Part shown: positions 1-8,523 of the stretch, in pieces
Layout: the number at the start of each line of letters is the position of its first letter
Numbering within the stretch: the stretch's first letter is position 1
Assembly (NCBI RefSeq): GCF_019891395.1
Contig: NZ_CP078143.1
Span: 3,237,001 to 3,301,000, forward strand
Length of the DNA stretch: 64,000 bases
From: Nitratireductor kimnyeongensis
GTDB lineage: Bacteria > Pseudomonadota > Alphaproteobacteria > Rhizobiales > Rhizobiaceae
Direction: 5' to 3'
The notes under the pieces: model-generated
Told to the model about the DNA's origin: nothing
Seen by the model: the letters and a program-made list of their open reading frames with translations, nothing else
Database searches by the model: none
Position numbers and translations under genes: made by a program

Positions 1-46
1 GAGAGAAATGAATCCTATCGTTAGCGAGGCGTAAAGGCTTCTGGTT

Positions 47-517
47 TCAGTCTTCCCAGCGCTTTAAGTCCTCCAGATCCTTGTCGTTTGCTTCCACCCA
101 ACCTGTCTTGGCACTTCCCCTCACGTGCTCCTTTTTCCAGAAGGGCGCCCGAGATTTGAGAAAATCCATCAGGAAGTCGGCAGCTTCGAATGCGGCACGC
201 CTGTGGGACGAGGCAGCCACCACGAGAACGATGTTGTCGCCTGGTGCGATCTTGCCGAAACGGTGGATCACGGTCAGGCCCGTAAGCGGCCAGCGCGTGG
301 TCGCCTGATTGGCGATCCGGATTATCTCGGCTTCCGCCATCCCGGGGTAGTGTTCGAGTTCGAGGGCTTCAAGCCGGCCATTCTCATCCCGGCAGAGTCC
401 TGTGAAGCTCACGACGGCGCCAACATCGCGGCGTCGGGCGGTCAGGCGCCGGGTTTCTGTGGCGAGATCGAAGTCATCCGCCTGTACGCGTACCAAGGGC
501 TCGCACGCCGATGCCAT
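47..517 (-). CDS. moaE: Molybdopterin synthase catalytic (large) subunit MoaE
   Basis: MoaE transfers sulfur from the MoaD thiocarboxylate onto precursor Z (cyclic pyranopterin monophosphate) to make the molybdopterin dithiolene in the cytosol. The 156-residue product is close to the usual ~150. It has the family's SHRRAAF segment and a C-terminal FWKKE segment holding the expected catalytic lysine. The ATG at 517 lies 2 bases after the moaD stop, so the two subunits are co-transcribed in the order pgsA-moaD-moaE. A molybdopterin oxidoreductase that could use the cofactor is at 8.5-10.6 kb. The identification is firm. Confidence 0.95.
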   Translation of the reverse strand: MASACEPLVRVQADDFDLATETRRLTARRRDVGAVVSFTGLCRDENGRLEALELEHYPGMAEAEIIRIANQATTRWPLTGLTVIHRFGKIAPGDNIVLVVAASSHRRAAFEAADFLMDFLKSRAPFWKKEHVRGSAKTGWVEANDKDLEDLKRWED

Positions 518-519
518 TT

Positions 520-777
520 TTACCCCCCGGTCATAGGAGGGAACAGAGCAATCTCTCCATGGGGGGGCAGGGGCGTGGAATGGTCCGCATGCTCCTGGTT
601 GATGGCGACACGGATAATCTCAGGCCGCTCCATGGCGGCCTCGTAATTTTCACCGCGCCCTTTCAGCCAGGTAAGCAGGTCTGTCACTGTCTTTACGTCG
701 GCGGGCAAGGTAACCGTTTCGTCAGACAGGCCTATGCGCTCGCGCACCCATGCAAAATAAACCAGCTTCATCGTCAC
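520..777 (-). CDS. moaD: Molybdopterin synthase sulfur-carrier (small) subunit MoaD
   Basis: This 85-residue ubiquitin-fold sulfur carrier ends in Gly-Gly. That C-terminus is adenylated and converted to a thiocarboxylate before sulfur is handed to MoaE. The start (MTMKLVYFAWVRE) and the final MTGG match the family. Its ATG overlaps the pgsA stop by 4 bases (ATGA), and the moaE start follows after 2 bases. The coupling of pgsA, moaD and moaE is a common Rhizobiales arrangement. Confidence 0.95.
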   Translation of the reverse strand: MTMKLVYFAWVRERIGLSDETVTLPADVKTVTDLLTWLKGRGENYEAAMERPEIIRVAINQEHADHSTPLPPHGEIALFPPMTGG

Positions 778-1373
778 TCCTCCACGATGTGCTTCAGCCC
801 CGCGCGGAAATAATCATAACCTGTGTAAAGGGTTACGATGGCAGAAATCCAAAGGAGCGCGATGCCAAGCTGCGTAGTGTAGGGCAAGACCTTGTCACCG
901 GCGGGACCGGCGAGCAAGAAACCGATGGCTACCATCTGGATTGTGGTTTTCCATTTGGCCAGTTGTGTGACAGGAACGCTGACTTTCAGGGCTGCCAGAT
1001 ACTCCCGAAGGCCAGACACCAGAATTTCCCGGCAGAGGATGATAATCGCCGCCCACAAGGTCCACCCGGCGATGGTCCGATCCGTGTCGGCTGCAAGAAG
1101 CAGAAGACACGTTGAAACCAGCAGCTTGTCGGCGATGGGATCGAGCATTTTGCCGATGTTGGAGGTCTGCTCCCAGATGCGGGCGAGATAGCCGTCCAGA
1201 TAATCAGTGATGCTTGCCGCAATGAAAAGCGCGAGCGCCGACCAGCGGGCGAAATCGCTCGACTGGAGCCTACCTTCCAGGAAAAAGCACAGGACAATCG
1301 CTGGTACCGCGAGAATTCTGCCGTAGGTCAGGAGGTTGGGAATGTTGAATGCCGGTGTGCTACGTCTGGCCAT
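774..1373 (-). CDS. pgsA: CDP-diacylglycerol--glycerol-3-phosphate 3-phosphatidyltransferase
   Basis: PgsA makes phosphatidylglycerol phosphate from CDP-diacylglycerol and glycerol-3-phosphate in the inner membrane. The CDP-alcohol phosphotransferase signature D-G-x2-A-R-x8-G-x3-D-x3-D is intact (DGYLARIWEQTSNIGKMLD, then D). Several hydrophobic helices surround it, and the N-terminus NIPNLLTYGRI is typical. I chose the ATG at 1373 (199 aa) because AGGA lies 9 bases upstream; an in-frame TTG at 1382 would add three residues. A second CDP-alcohol transferase lies at 13.2 kb. Confidence 0.92.
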   Translation of the reverse strand: MARRSTPAFNIPNLLTYGRILAVPAIVLCFFLEGRLQSSDFARWSALALFIAASITDYLDGYLARIWEQTSNIGKMLDPIADKLLVSTCLLLLAADTDRTIAGWTLWAAIIILCREILVSGLREYLAALKVSVPVTQLAKWKTTIQMVAIGFLLAGPAGDKVLPYTTQLGIALLWISAIVTLYTGYDYFRAGLKHIVEE

Positions 1374-1409
1374 GAAGCGCAATCCTGCTCCGGTCTGCCG
1401 CCGGGGACT

Positions 1410-1547
1410 TCATACCCCCAGTCTCTTGAAGTAGGCCCGCCTGTCTGTAGACGCAGCAAGCCAATCAGCCTCTGTCAAATCAGAACCAGGCGCATACGGC
1501 AAGCGCCAAGGTCCTCGGGCGCGACGAAACAACGCCGGTTCAGCCAT
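1410..1547 (-). CDS. Possible 45-residue small protein between uvrC and pgsA
   Basis: A short reading frame starts with an ATG overlapping the uvrC stop by 8 bases (ATGGCTGA) and ends 36 bases before pgsA. The product runs from MAEPALFRR to AYFKRLGV, with no transmembrane segment or recognised domain. The overlap with uvrC would allow translational coupling, but there is no clear Shine-Dalgarno. It may be chance; comparison with the same interval in relatives would decide. Confidence 0.3.
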   Translation of the reverse strand: MAEPALFRRARGPWRLPYAPGSDLTEADWLAASTDRRAYFKRLGV

Positions 1548-3507
1548 TTTCGTGAAAATGGTTGTAGATCTGTCGGGCGATGCCCTCGGAAATGCCGTCA
1601 ACTGCGGTAAGATCTTCAATCCCGGCACGGCTGACGGCTTTCGCGGTCCCAAAATGATGCAGGAGTGCGCGTTTGCGGCCTGGGCCGATGCCGCTGATCT
1701 CGTCCAGCGGGTTTTTGACCATTTCCTTCTTTCGCCGCGCGCGATGCGAGCCAATGGCGAACCGGTGCGCTTCATCGCGCAGCCGTTGGATGAAATAAAG
1801 AACCGGGTCGCGAACCGGCAGGCTGAATGGGTTTGTGCCTGCCATGAAGAACCGCTCCCGCCCGGCATCGCGATCGACGCCCTTGGCCACGCCAATGGCG
1901 GTTACCAATCCCGCGATCCCGAGCTCCTCCAGCACTTGCCTGACCGCCGCCAGCTGACCCTGACCGCCGTCTATGAGGAGAACATCGGGCCACATGGGCA
2001 TTTCGCCTGCCACCTCTTGTTCGGTGTCGGCATCGGGTGCTGCCGCCGGCCCTGGTAGGCCATTCTCCTTGATCAGCCGAGAAAACCGCCGCTGCATCAC
2101 CTCGCGCATCATGCCGTAGTCATCGCCAGGGGTGATATCCGTCGATCGGATGTTGAACTTCCTGTACTGGTTTTTCGCAAAGCCTTCGGCGCCGGCAACG
2201 ATCATGCCGCCCACGGCATTCGTGCCCATGATGTGGGAGTTGTCATACACTTCGATACGCTGGGGGGCGCTTTCAAGGCCGAATGTCTCGGCGAACCCTT
2301 CCATCAAACGCGCCTGCGACGAGGTCTCGGCCAGCCGCCGCCCCAATGCTTCGCGAGCGTTCTGCAACGCGTGGTCGGTCAGATCTTTCTTTTCACCCCT
2401 TTGCGGGCAGGAAACCTGCACCTTTCTGCCCGCACGTGTCGAAAGCGCATCGGCCAGAAGCTCCTGTTCCTCGATCTCGTGCGAGAGGAGAACCATGCGT
2501 GGGCAGGGCTTATCGTCGTAGAACTGGGCGAGGAATGCGCCGAGCACTTCTTCCGCTACAAGGCTCGGGTCGGCCTTCGGGAAATAGGCACGGTTGCCCC
2601 AGTTCTGGCTGGTGCGGAAAAAGAAGACCTGAATGCAGTTTTGCCCACCTTCCTGGTGAATGGCGAACACGTCTGCTTCTTCCACGCCTTGTGGATTGAT
2701 GCCCTGATGGCTTTGCACATGGCTCAGGGCAGAAAGTCTGTCGCGGTAGATTGCCGCTCGCTCAAAATCAAGCGCCTCGGACGCCTCCTGCATCGATTGG
2801 GCGATTTCCGCTTTCACTTTGCTGGAGCGGCCTGACAGAAAGGCCTTTGCTTCTGAGACGAGTTCCGCGTAGCCCGCTTCGCTGATCTCGCCCGTGCAGG
2901 GGCCCGAGCAACGTTTAATCTGGAACAGAAGGCAGGGGCGGGTGCGGCTCTCAAAGACGGAATCGGTGCAAGTACGCAAAAGAAAGGCGCGCTGGAGGGA
3001 ATTAATCGTGCGCCCGACGGCCCCCGCCGAGGCAAACGGACCGAAGTAATCGCCCTTCTTTGATCTCGCTCCGCGATGCTTGAAAATCCCAGGTGCCGGA
3101 TGGTCGCCAGTCAAGAGAATATAGGGAAACGACTTGTCATCGCGCAAAAGCACATTGAAGCGGGGTCGCAACCGCTTGATGAGATTGGCTTCAAGAAGCA
3201 GCGCTTCAGTTTCCGTTCGCGTGACCACGAATTCCATGGAGGCGGTCTCTCGGACCATACGACCGATGCGATTCGTGTGGCCGCGGCCCTGCGCGTAGTT
3301 GGTGACGCGCTTCTTGAGGCTGCGCGCCTTGCCGACATAAAGCACGTCGCCGTCGGCGTTCATCATCCGATAGACGCCCGGAGCGTTGGGCAAACGTTTC
3401 ACGGCTGACTGGATGACCTCGATCCCGACAACACCATCAGTCGTTTCGCCGCTGTCCCACTCGAGCGCCAAATTCGCCGGCTCCTTTAACGTGACGATGG
3501 TGCTCAC
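1540..3507 (-). CDS. uvrC: Excinuclease ABC subunit C
   Basis: UvrC makes the dual incisions in nucleotide excision repair after UvrAB load on damage. The 655-residue product has an N-terminal GIY-YIG nuclease domain ([20 protein letters not shown]), a central UVR helix region, an RNase H-like incision domain and C-terminal helix-hairpin-helix motifs ([15 protein letters not shown]). The open frame continues 148 codons upstream, but that extension is out of frame with, and antisense-free of, nothing but the SDR gene it overlaps. I therefore place the start at the GTG at 3507, which overlaps the SDR stop by 4 bases (GTGA) and gives a normal length. Confidence 0.94.
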   Translation of the reverse strand: MSTIVTLKEPANLALEWDSGETTDGVVGIEVIQSAVKRLPNAPGVYRMMNADGDVLYVGKARSLKKRVTNYAQGRGHTNRIGRMVRETASMEFVVTRTETEALLLEANLIKRLRPRFNVLLRDDKSFPYILLTGDHPAPGIFKHRGARSKKGDYFGPFASAGAVGRTINSLQRAFLLRTCTDSVFESRTRPCLLFQIKRCSGPCTGEISEAGYAELVSEAKAFLSGRSSKVKAEIAQSMQEASEALDFERAAIYRDRLSALSHVQSHQGINPQGVEEADVFAIHQEGGQNCIQVFFFRTSQNWGNRAYFPKADPSLVAEEVLGAFLAQFYDDKPCPRMVLLSHEIEEQELLADALSTRAGRKVQVSCPQRGEKKDLTDHALQNAREALGRRLAETSSQARLMEGFAETFGLESAPQRIEVYDNSHIMGTNAVGGMIVAGAEGFAKNQYRKFNIRSTDITPGDDYGMMREVMQRRFSRLIKENGLPGPAAAPDADTEQEVAGEMPMWPDVLLIDGGQGQLAAVRQVLEELGIAGLVTAIGVAKGVDRDAGRERFFMAGTNPFSLPVRDPVLYFIQRLRDEAHRFAIGSHRARRKKEMVKNPLDEISGIGPGRKRALLHHFGTAKAVSRAGIEDLTAVDGISEGIARQIYNHFHENG

Positions 3508-4268
3508 TCGGGGATCCCCGCAATTTCGGGGGTCTCCCAGGCAAGATGTTGCCCCCCGTCTAACGCGATCATCTGACCGGTGATTGACCGGGTCTCCCAA
3601 AGATATCGGATGGTGCGTCCAAAATCTGCAAGATCTGGCCCACGCTCGAGAATCAGCGCATCCGTCTGGCGGTCGAAATCCGCCTGCTGCTGGCGTTGGT
3701 TGGGCAGGGTGGGGCCGGGCCCGATGGCGTTGACGCGTATGTTCGGGCCGAGCGCCTGTGCCATGGTTCGCGTGGCGGTCCAGAGTGCTGATTTCGAGAG
3801 CGTATAACTGAAGAAGCGTGGATTGAGACGCCACACACGTTGATCGATCATGTTGACGATCAACGCTTCCTGATCGTCCTTGAGCGCTCCTGCAAGGGCT
3901 TGCGCGAGCAGAGCCGGGGCTTTCACATGCAGGTCGAAATGCGCATCCCAACCCTCGTCTGTGAAGTCGGCAATTCCGTCATCTTCAAACACCGAGGCGT
4001 TGTTGACGAGAATGGATGGTACGCCAAGTACTCGGCGTGTCTGGTCGATCAGGTCGCGGGTGGCCGCGCCATTCTGCAGATCAGCCTGCACCACATGGAC
4101 TTTCCCGCCCGTCCTGGTGATCTCATCAGCCAGCTTTTCGGCAGCTTCGCGGGACTGGCCGCAGTGAATGGCAACGGCAAATCCGTGCCCCGCAAGGTCG
4201 CGCGCGATGGCTGCGCCAATGCGCTTTGAAGCTCCAGTAATCAGTGCCGTTGCCCTCGATTGAGCCAT
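3504..4268 (-). CDS. Short-chain dehydrogenase/reductase, pteridine-reductase-like
   Basis: This is a 254-residue NAD(P)-dependent SDR. It has a Rossmann nucleotide motif [12 protein letters not shown], a catalytic Tyr-x3-Lys (YTLSK) and a C-terminal substrate loop. Two features point away from FabG and towards PTR1/FolM-type pteridine reductases: Arg replaces the second motif glycine (RIG), and the usual catalytic Ser is missing ([10 protein letters not shown]). The real substrate is unknown. The start ATG has AGGAAA just upstream. It overlaps uvrC by 4 bases, so the two are translationally coupled. Confidence 0.85.
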   Translation of the reverse strand: MAQSRATALITGASKRIGAAIARDLAGHGFAVAIHCGQSREAAEKLADEITRTGGKVHVVQADLQNGAATRDLIDQTRRVLGVPSILVNNASVFEDDGIADFTDEGWDAHFDLHVKAPALLAQALAGALKDDQEALIVNMIDQRVWRLNPRFFSYTLSKSALWTATRTMAQALGPNIRVNAIGPGPTLPNQRQQQADFDRQTDALILERGPDLADFGRTIRYLWETRSITGQMIALDGGQHLAWETPEIAGIPE

Positions 4269-4433
4269 ATCTTTCCTGTTCGGTTTAACTCAACTGCGAA
4301 ACCTGGCGGCCGCGTCAAAATGTTCAACAAAGTTGTTTAAGCCCAATGCCGATGACGTCCAAGCCCGCAACGTGACTGACCTTTCACTGCTGACAGTTGC
4401 GCGTTGTATTCGACATAGGCTTTTTGCGCAGGA

Positions 4434-5375
4434 TCAAAAGACTGTGACGATGTAACCGGCAAACCCGGCGAGCATTGCGCTGCCTAAGAGTTTGCCCGAC
4501 GCGACGCGTAGAAAGCCGAGAAGAGCGAGCACACAGGCTGCAGCGAGCATCACCCACATATCGATGGACACAATGCGCGGATCCACTGCGATTGGTGTGA
4601 TGAGCGCTGTCAGACCCATGATGCAGGCGATGTTGAAGATGTTCGATCCCACGATGTTCCCCAGCGCAACAGTGGAATGACGCTTCAGTGCCGCCGCCAG
4701 GCTTGTGGCCAGTTCCGGAAGCGAGGTGCCTATGGCAACGATTGTCAGGCCGATCACGGCGTCGCTGACGCCAAAATTTTCAGCTATGCTCACAGCACCG
4801 GCTACCGTCAGTTGGGCGGCTATGGGCAGACCGATCACACCGGCAGCCAGATAGGCGATCACCCGTTTGCGATCATGAGGAGCTTCGCCGATTTCGTCTT
4901 GAAAATCATGGTCTGCCGATGCCTTGCCGTTCACAGCATTCCGTGCCTGCCAGGCGATGAAGGCGCAAAGGCCTGCGAAAAGCAGTGCACCTTCAAACCG
5001 CGAGATCACCCCACCGGTGAGCATCCACATAAAGACGGCGGTGGTCAGCAGCATCGCAACCAGGTTGCGCCTTAGGCCCTTTCCGTCCGAGACGATGGGA
5101 TAAATGATCGCGGGGAGGCCTAGCACCAGAAGGATGTTGGCAATATTCGAGCCGACCACATTGCCCACCGCCAGGCCCGGTGCTCCCGAGAGTGCTGCCT
5201 GTATGGAAGTGAAGAGTTCTGGTGCAGAAGTACCGAAGGCGACCACGGTCAAGCCGATGACGAGAGGGGAAATGCCAAGATTTTCAGCCAGCCCCACAGC
5301 GCCTTTGACGAATATGTCGCCGGAAAGCATCAGAAGAACGACACCGGCAGCAAGCATGAGCAGGCTGAAGAGCAT
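4434..5375 (-). CDS. Calcium/sodium antiporter, CaCA (YrbG-like) family
   Basis: This inner-membrane cation antiporter has about ten hydrophobic segments and the duplicated CaCA alpha-repeats, each with G-(T/S)-S-x-P-E-L: FGTSAPELFTS in the first half and IGTSLPELATS in the second. Each repeat is followed by GNVVGSNIAN or GNIVGSNIFN. I chose the ATG at 5375 (313 aa) because it has GAGG about 9 bases upstream and starts directly at the first membrane helix. The longer frame to 5462 adds a tail unlike the family. Exchange of Ca2+ for Na+ or H+ is inferred from homology only. Confidence 0.9.
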   Translation of the reverse strand: MLFSLLMLAAGVVLLMLSGDIFVKGAVGLAENLGISPLVIGLTVVAFGTSAPELFTSIQAALSGAPGLAVGNVVGSNIANILLVLGLPAIIYPIVSDGKGLRRNLVAMLLTTAVFMWMLTGGVISRFEGALLFAGLCAFIAWQARNAVNGKASADHDFQDEIGEAPHDRKRVIAYLAAGVIGLPIAAQLTVAGAVSIAENFGVSDAVIGLTIVAIGTSLPELATSLAAALKRHSTVALGNIVGSNIFNIACIMGLTALITPIAVDPRIVSIDMWVMLAAACVLALLGFLRVASGKLLGSAMLAGFAGYIVTVF

Positions 5376-5675
5376 GAGGAACCTCGCGAGAATCGGAACA
5401 GCTGCAGGAATATAAGAGCTCGCCCTCACGACCCCAAGGTGCCGGAACACGGATGTTGCCAATTTGCAACGTCAACTTTCCGCCTTATTGGCGCCGCTGA
5501 ATGACCTATTTTTCGGGCACGTTCAGCCTCATTTCGCGCCCAGATAGGGGCATGCGAGATCGGCCCGTTTCCTCCCAGGATTACCGGTCTCGCCAGCGTG
5601 GAGCGTTTGAAGGGCATGATGCCAAGTGGGGCGCCCACAGCTACGAAAATGCTAGTGGCTTAAGGAGTATGGACC
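5376..5675. other. Intergenic region between divergent antiporter and omp genes
   Basis: These 300 bases contain no convincing gene. They must carry promoters for the minus-strand antiporter gene and the plus-strand outer-membrane protein gene. The only recognisable signal is the AAGGAG ribosome site near 5661. I could not define a promoter box with confidence. Confidence 0.5.
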
Positions 5676-6347
5676 ATGAAAGCCCATAAGAACGTAATTC
5701 TTTCCGCGGCCGCAGCCGTTGGTTTTGTCGCTGCGGCTGGTGCTGCACAGGCTGCAGATGCCGTTATGGAGCAGCCGCCGGCACCGCCAGCCGCTCCGGT
5801 GATTTCCACTCCGATCAACGATTGGGAAGGTGGCTATGCCGGTATCGCTCTTGGCTACGGCTTTTCCGGCGAGACGTCTGCAAACCAGCCGGTTGCCGGC
5901 AACGACATTGACACCGACGGCTTCGTGGGCGGCGGCTTCGCTGGCTGGAACTTCCAGTCCGGCAGCTTCGTCTACGGTGTTGAAGGTGACGTGGGCTATA
6001 ATGGGATGAAGGGCACCAATGCAGGTGTCGAGTCCAAGCATGGCGTCGATGGCACGCTGCGCGCCCGTCTCGGTGTCGCCGCGACCGACAACATCCTGAT
6101 CTACGGCACGGCCGGTGGCGCTGCACAGCGTCTTAAGGTCTCCGATGCCGCCGGTTCAGACACCAACACCATGCTTGGCTGGACGGCCGGTGCCGGTGTG
6201 GACGCAAAGCTGACCGACAAGGTCTTCGGCCGCGTCGAATACCGTTACACCAAATTCGGTGATGAAGCCTTCAACACCGGTAGCGGTGCGCAGGAAGTCA
6301 GCGACAGCTCCAACAAGGTCATGTTCGGCCTTGGTATGCAGTTCTGA
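5676..6347 (+). CDS. Outer-membrane beta-barrel protein (Omp25/Omp31-like)
   Basis: The 223-residue product has a signal peptide (MKAHKNVILSAAAAV, cleaved near AQAAD), a short Pro-rich linker, and an eight-strand-type barrel of alternating aromatic strands. It ends in MFGLGMQF, with the terminal Phe expected for BAM-dependent insertion. Gly-rich strands such as DWEGGYAGIALGYG and the YRYTKFGDE segment resemble the Rhizobiales Omp25/Omp31 family. AAGGAG lies upstream of the start, and a strong rho-independent terminator follows, so the gene is monocistronic. The role is structural or adhesive by family only. Confidence 0.88.
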   Translation: MKAHKNVILSAAAAVGFVAAAGAAQAADAVMEQPPAPPAAPVISTPINDWEGGYAGIALGYGFSGETSANQPVAGNDIDTDGFVGGGFAGWNFQSGSFVYGVEGDVGYNGMKGTNAGVESKHGVDGTLRARLGVAATDNILIYGTAGGAAQRLKVSDAAGSDTNTMLGWTAGAGVDAKLTDKVFGRVEYRYTKFGDEAFNTGSGAQEVSDSSNKVMFGLGMQF

Positions 6348-6369
6348 TTGAAGCGACAGACTGAAATGG

Positions 6370-6400
6370 AAAAGCCGGGCCTCGTGTCCGGCTTTTTCTT
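6370..6400 (+). terminator. Rho-independent terminator of the omp gene
   Basis: A 9-bp stem, AAAAGCCGG paired with CCGGCTTTT, has a loop of about 9 bases and runs directly into a T-rich tract. It lies 22 bases after the omp stop. It also sits at the convergent end of the RNase T2 gene and may serve both strands. Confidence 0.85.
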
Positions 6401-7068
6401 TACCCGCCCCTGGCTGGCGGCATCAGAACCCGCTCGCGCCGGCAGTCCTTTCGATCCACGGCTTCGCAGGACCGGAACTCCAGATCCTTGGTCATGCAGA
6501 TGCGCACTTCGCGCAGATAGCGATTATCGCATGTGACGGCGATGGCGTCTTTCTTCAGGCCAGGATTGGCTTCAAGGAAAGCCTCTTCGACGCGTTTTGG
6601 CGAAACCATCTCCGGTTTTGCAAGCTGGCGAAACTCGGGGGGCGTTTCCACACGCTCCCGCGCTTTGCGGGACAGCGTGAAGTAATCCTCCTGTGCGAAG
6701 CCCGTACACATTCCGTGCTTGCGCCACTGATGGCCCATCAGACCGGCTGAGGGCATGATGTCGCGGTATTGATCCACCAGTGCATCGGGAACACGCTGCG
6801 GTCGTTTTGAGGGACAGTATTCCGGATAGCTTTTCTCATATTGCGGCCACAGCCCGTGCACCACAAAAGCATAGGGCCGCTCGCGTCCGCATTGCTGCCG
6901 GTTGGCCTCATCGCCCTCGGCGGCGCAGTAGCTGGGCGACCAGCTTAACGATAGCACATAGAAGTCGAACGCACCTGCCGGTGCACCGCGCTCACCGGCG
7001 ATGACCGGGGCAGTGGACACCGCAAGACATGTCAGAAAAGCGGCGCAAAGCCGCGTTGCCATGCGCAT
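6400..7068 (-). CDS. Secreted ribonuclease T2 family protein
   Basis: This is a periplasmic or secreted acid RNase with both catalytic signatures: CAS I (VVHGLWPQYEKSYPEYC) and CAS II (HQWRKHGMC). Each supplies the expected histidine, and CAS II also brings a lysine. Cysteines match the family's disulfides. The start at 7068 (222 aa) gives a clean signal peptide, MRMATRLCAAFL, with cleavage near VIAG; an in-frame ATG at 7062 is the alternative. The longer frame to 7110 would spoil the signal. Its 3' end meets the omp terminator. Confidence 0.9.
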   Translation of the reverse strand: MRMATRLCAAFLTCLAVSTAPVIAGERGAPAGAFDFYVLSLSWSPSYCAAEGDEANRQQCGRERPYAFVVHGLWPQYEKSYPEYCPSKRPQRVPDALVDQYRDIMPSAGLMGHQWRKHGMCTGFAQEDYFTLSRKARERVETPPEFRQLAKPEMVSPKRVEEAFLEANPGLKKDAIAVTCDNRYLREVRICMTKDLEFRSCEAVDRKDCRRERVLMPPARGG

Positions 7069-7091
7069 AATTTGCCCCGAACTCGCCTGGT

Positions 7092-7511
7092 CTATCGCAG
7101 GACGCGGCAATGGCCGTCATAGACGTTCCAGCGGTCGAAGCCGGAAAAACAGAATTCGACATTGTTGCCGAGCCCGGCAAAGCCCTGACCATATTCGATC
7201 AGGTACCAGATCGTGCGGTCGCGCCCATCGGACAGACGTGCCGTGGCGCGGCAATAGCGCCGCTCGATCGGGCTGTCGTAGGAGGAGGGGCTGTAGCGGG
7301 TCTGGTAGGACCCGTAGAAATCGACGATGTCGACATCGGGCAGGTTCGGTACATGGGTGACCTGATATCGAAAACGCTTCTGGATGGTCGAATGAACGCG
7401 CGCATCCGCGCAGACATCGCCGTAAGCGCCCATCATCGGATCGGCAGCTTGCGCCTGCATCGAAAGGAATGATGCGGTGAGGCCGGCTGCAAGAGCCAAA
7501 AAGCGCGCCAT
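7092..7511 (-). CDS. Conserved secreted protein of unknown function
   Basis: The 139-residue product begins with a signal peptide (MARFLALAAGLTASFLSMQAQAAD). The mature part has four or more cysteines and many aromatic residues, including WYLIEYGQGFAGLGN and FCFSGFDRWNVYDG. No domain is recognised. The start was chosen for the signal peptide and a weak GGAG upstream; the open frame extends 58 codons further without a plausible N-terminus. It lies just upstream of the RNase T2 gene on the same strand, so the two may be co-transcribed. Confidence 0.7.
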   Translation of the reverse strand: MARFLALAAGLTASFLSMQAQAADPMMGAYGDVCADARVHSTIQKRFRYQVTHVPNLPDVDIVDFYGSYQTRYSPSSYDSPIERRYCRATARLSDGRDRTIWYLIEYGQGFAGLGNNVEFCFSGFDRWNVYDGHCRVLR

Positions 7512-7590
7512 AGGTCTGTCTCCCGGATTGTTGCGGTGCGAACGGTTGAAGTTTTGCGCCAGTGCGCGGTTTGGGTCAAGCATCAGCATG

Positions 7591-8439
7591 CTATTCGTCC
7601 GTAAGCCTCTCGAACGCCCAGCGGCCCTTGCCTTCCTCGCCGAGAATGTCGACGAGAACCGGAAGAAGCGCTTCCATCTCTTCACGCAGCACGAAGGGGG
7701 AATTGACCACGATCATGCCCGTCCCATCGAGGCGCGGTTCATCGGAAGGGGCGCGCAATTCGAGACGGATGTCGATCACATCGGCGATGTCGCTTTCGGC
7801 AAACAGCTCCCGGAAAATCCGCACCGAATCGTGGTTTTTGATCGGATACCAGATGGCATAGATACCGCCCGGCCATCGCCGATATGCCTTTTGGACTTTT
7901 TCTACAATGCGTCCGAACTCGCCCTCCTCCTCGAAGGGCGGGTCAATCAGCACCAGTCCGCGTTTCTCCTTTGGTGGAAGGTGGGCACCCAGCGCCAGCC
8001 AGCCGTCGAGCTCAATCACCCGTGCCTGGAAATCGCCGGCAAAAATTTCTTTCAGCCGCGCGGCATCCTGCGGATGCAATTCGATGGCGGTCAGACGATC
8101 CTGTTTGCGCAAGAGATGGCGAACGAGGCGCGGGGAACCGGGATAATGTTGGATGCCCGGACCGTGATTCTCTTTCTCAACCGCTTTCAGCAAGGGATTC
8201 AAAAGGCTCGATGTTTTCTCATTGAGGGAAGCCTCGACCAAGCGGCCAATCCCGCCCCGCCATTCGCCGGTTTTTTGCGCTTCTTCGGAGCTGAGGTCGT
8301 AAAGCCCGATGCCCGCATGCGTGTCGATCACGCGGAAGGGTTTCTCCTTGCGTTTCAGATATTCAACGATGCGGGTCAGGATGGCGTGCTTGACCACATC
8401 GGCGAAATTTCCGGCATGATAGGCGTGGCGATAATTCAT
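7591..8439 (-). CDS. rlmJ: 23S rRNA (adenine-2030-N6)-methyltransferase RlmJ
   Basis: RlmJ methylates A2030 of 23S rRNA. The 282-residue product starts with the family hallmark MNYRHAYHAGNFADVVKH and carries the N6-methyltransferase catalytic motif DPPF within LVLIDPPFEEEGEFGR. The frame stays open upstream for another ~720 codons, antisense to the molybdopterin oxidoreductase. That extension is a shadow: the conserved N-terminus fixes the ATG at 8439. Confidence 0.94.
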   Translation of the reverse strand: MNYRHAYHAGNFADVVKHAILTRIVEYLKRKEKPFRVIDTHAGIGLYDLSSEEAQKTGEWRGGIGRLVEASLNEKTSSLLNPLLKAVEKENHGPGIQHYPGSPRLVRHLLRKQDRLTAIELHPQDAARLKEIFAGDFQARVIELDGWLALGAHLPPKEKRGLVLIDPPFEEEGEFGRIVEKVQKAYRRWPGGIYAIWYPIKNHDSVRIFRELFAESDIADVIDIRLELRAPSDEPRLDGTGMIVVNSPFVLREEMEALLPVLVDILGEEGKGRWAFERLTDE

Positions 8440-8523
8440 GATTTGCGCTTCGGTGATGCCTGTGTCTGAATTTCTGCTGTTTGGATCTACGCGTCCGCAC
8501 GAAAAATCGCTAGTGTCGGGGCC

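Noticed and set aside
3508-3951. A 148-codon N-terminal extension of uvrC.
   Set aside because: It overlaps the SDR gene in another frame and has no resemblance to UvrC; the GTG at 3507 gives a normal protein.
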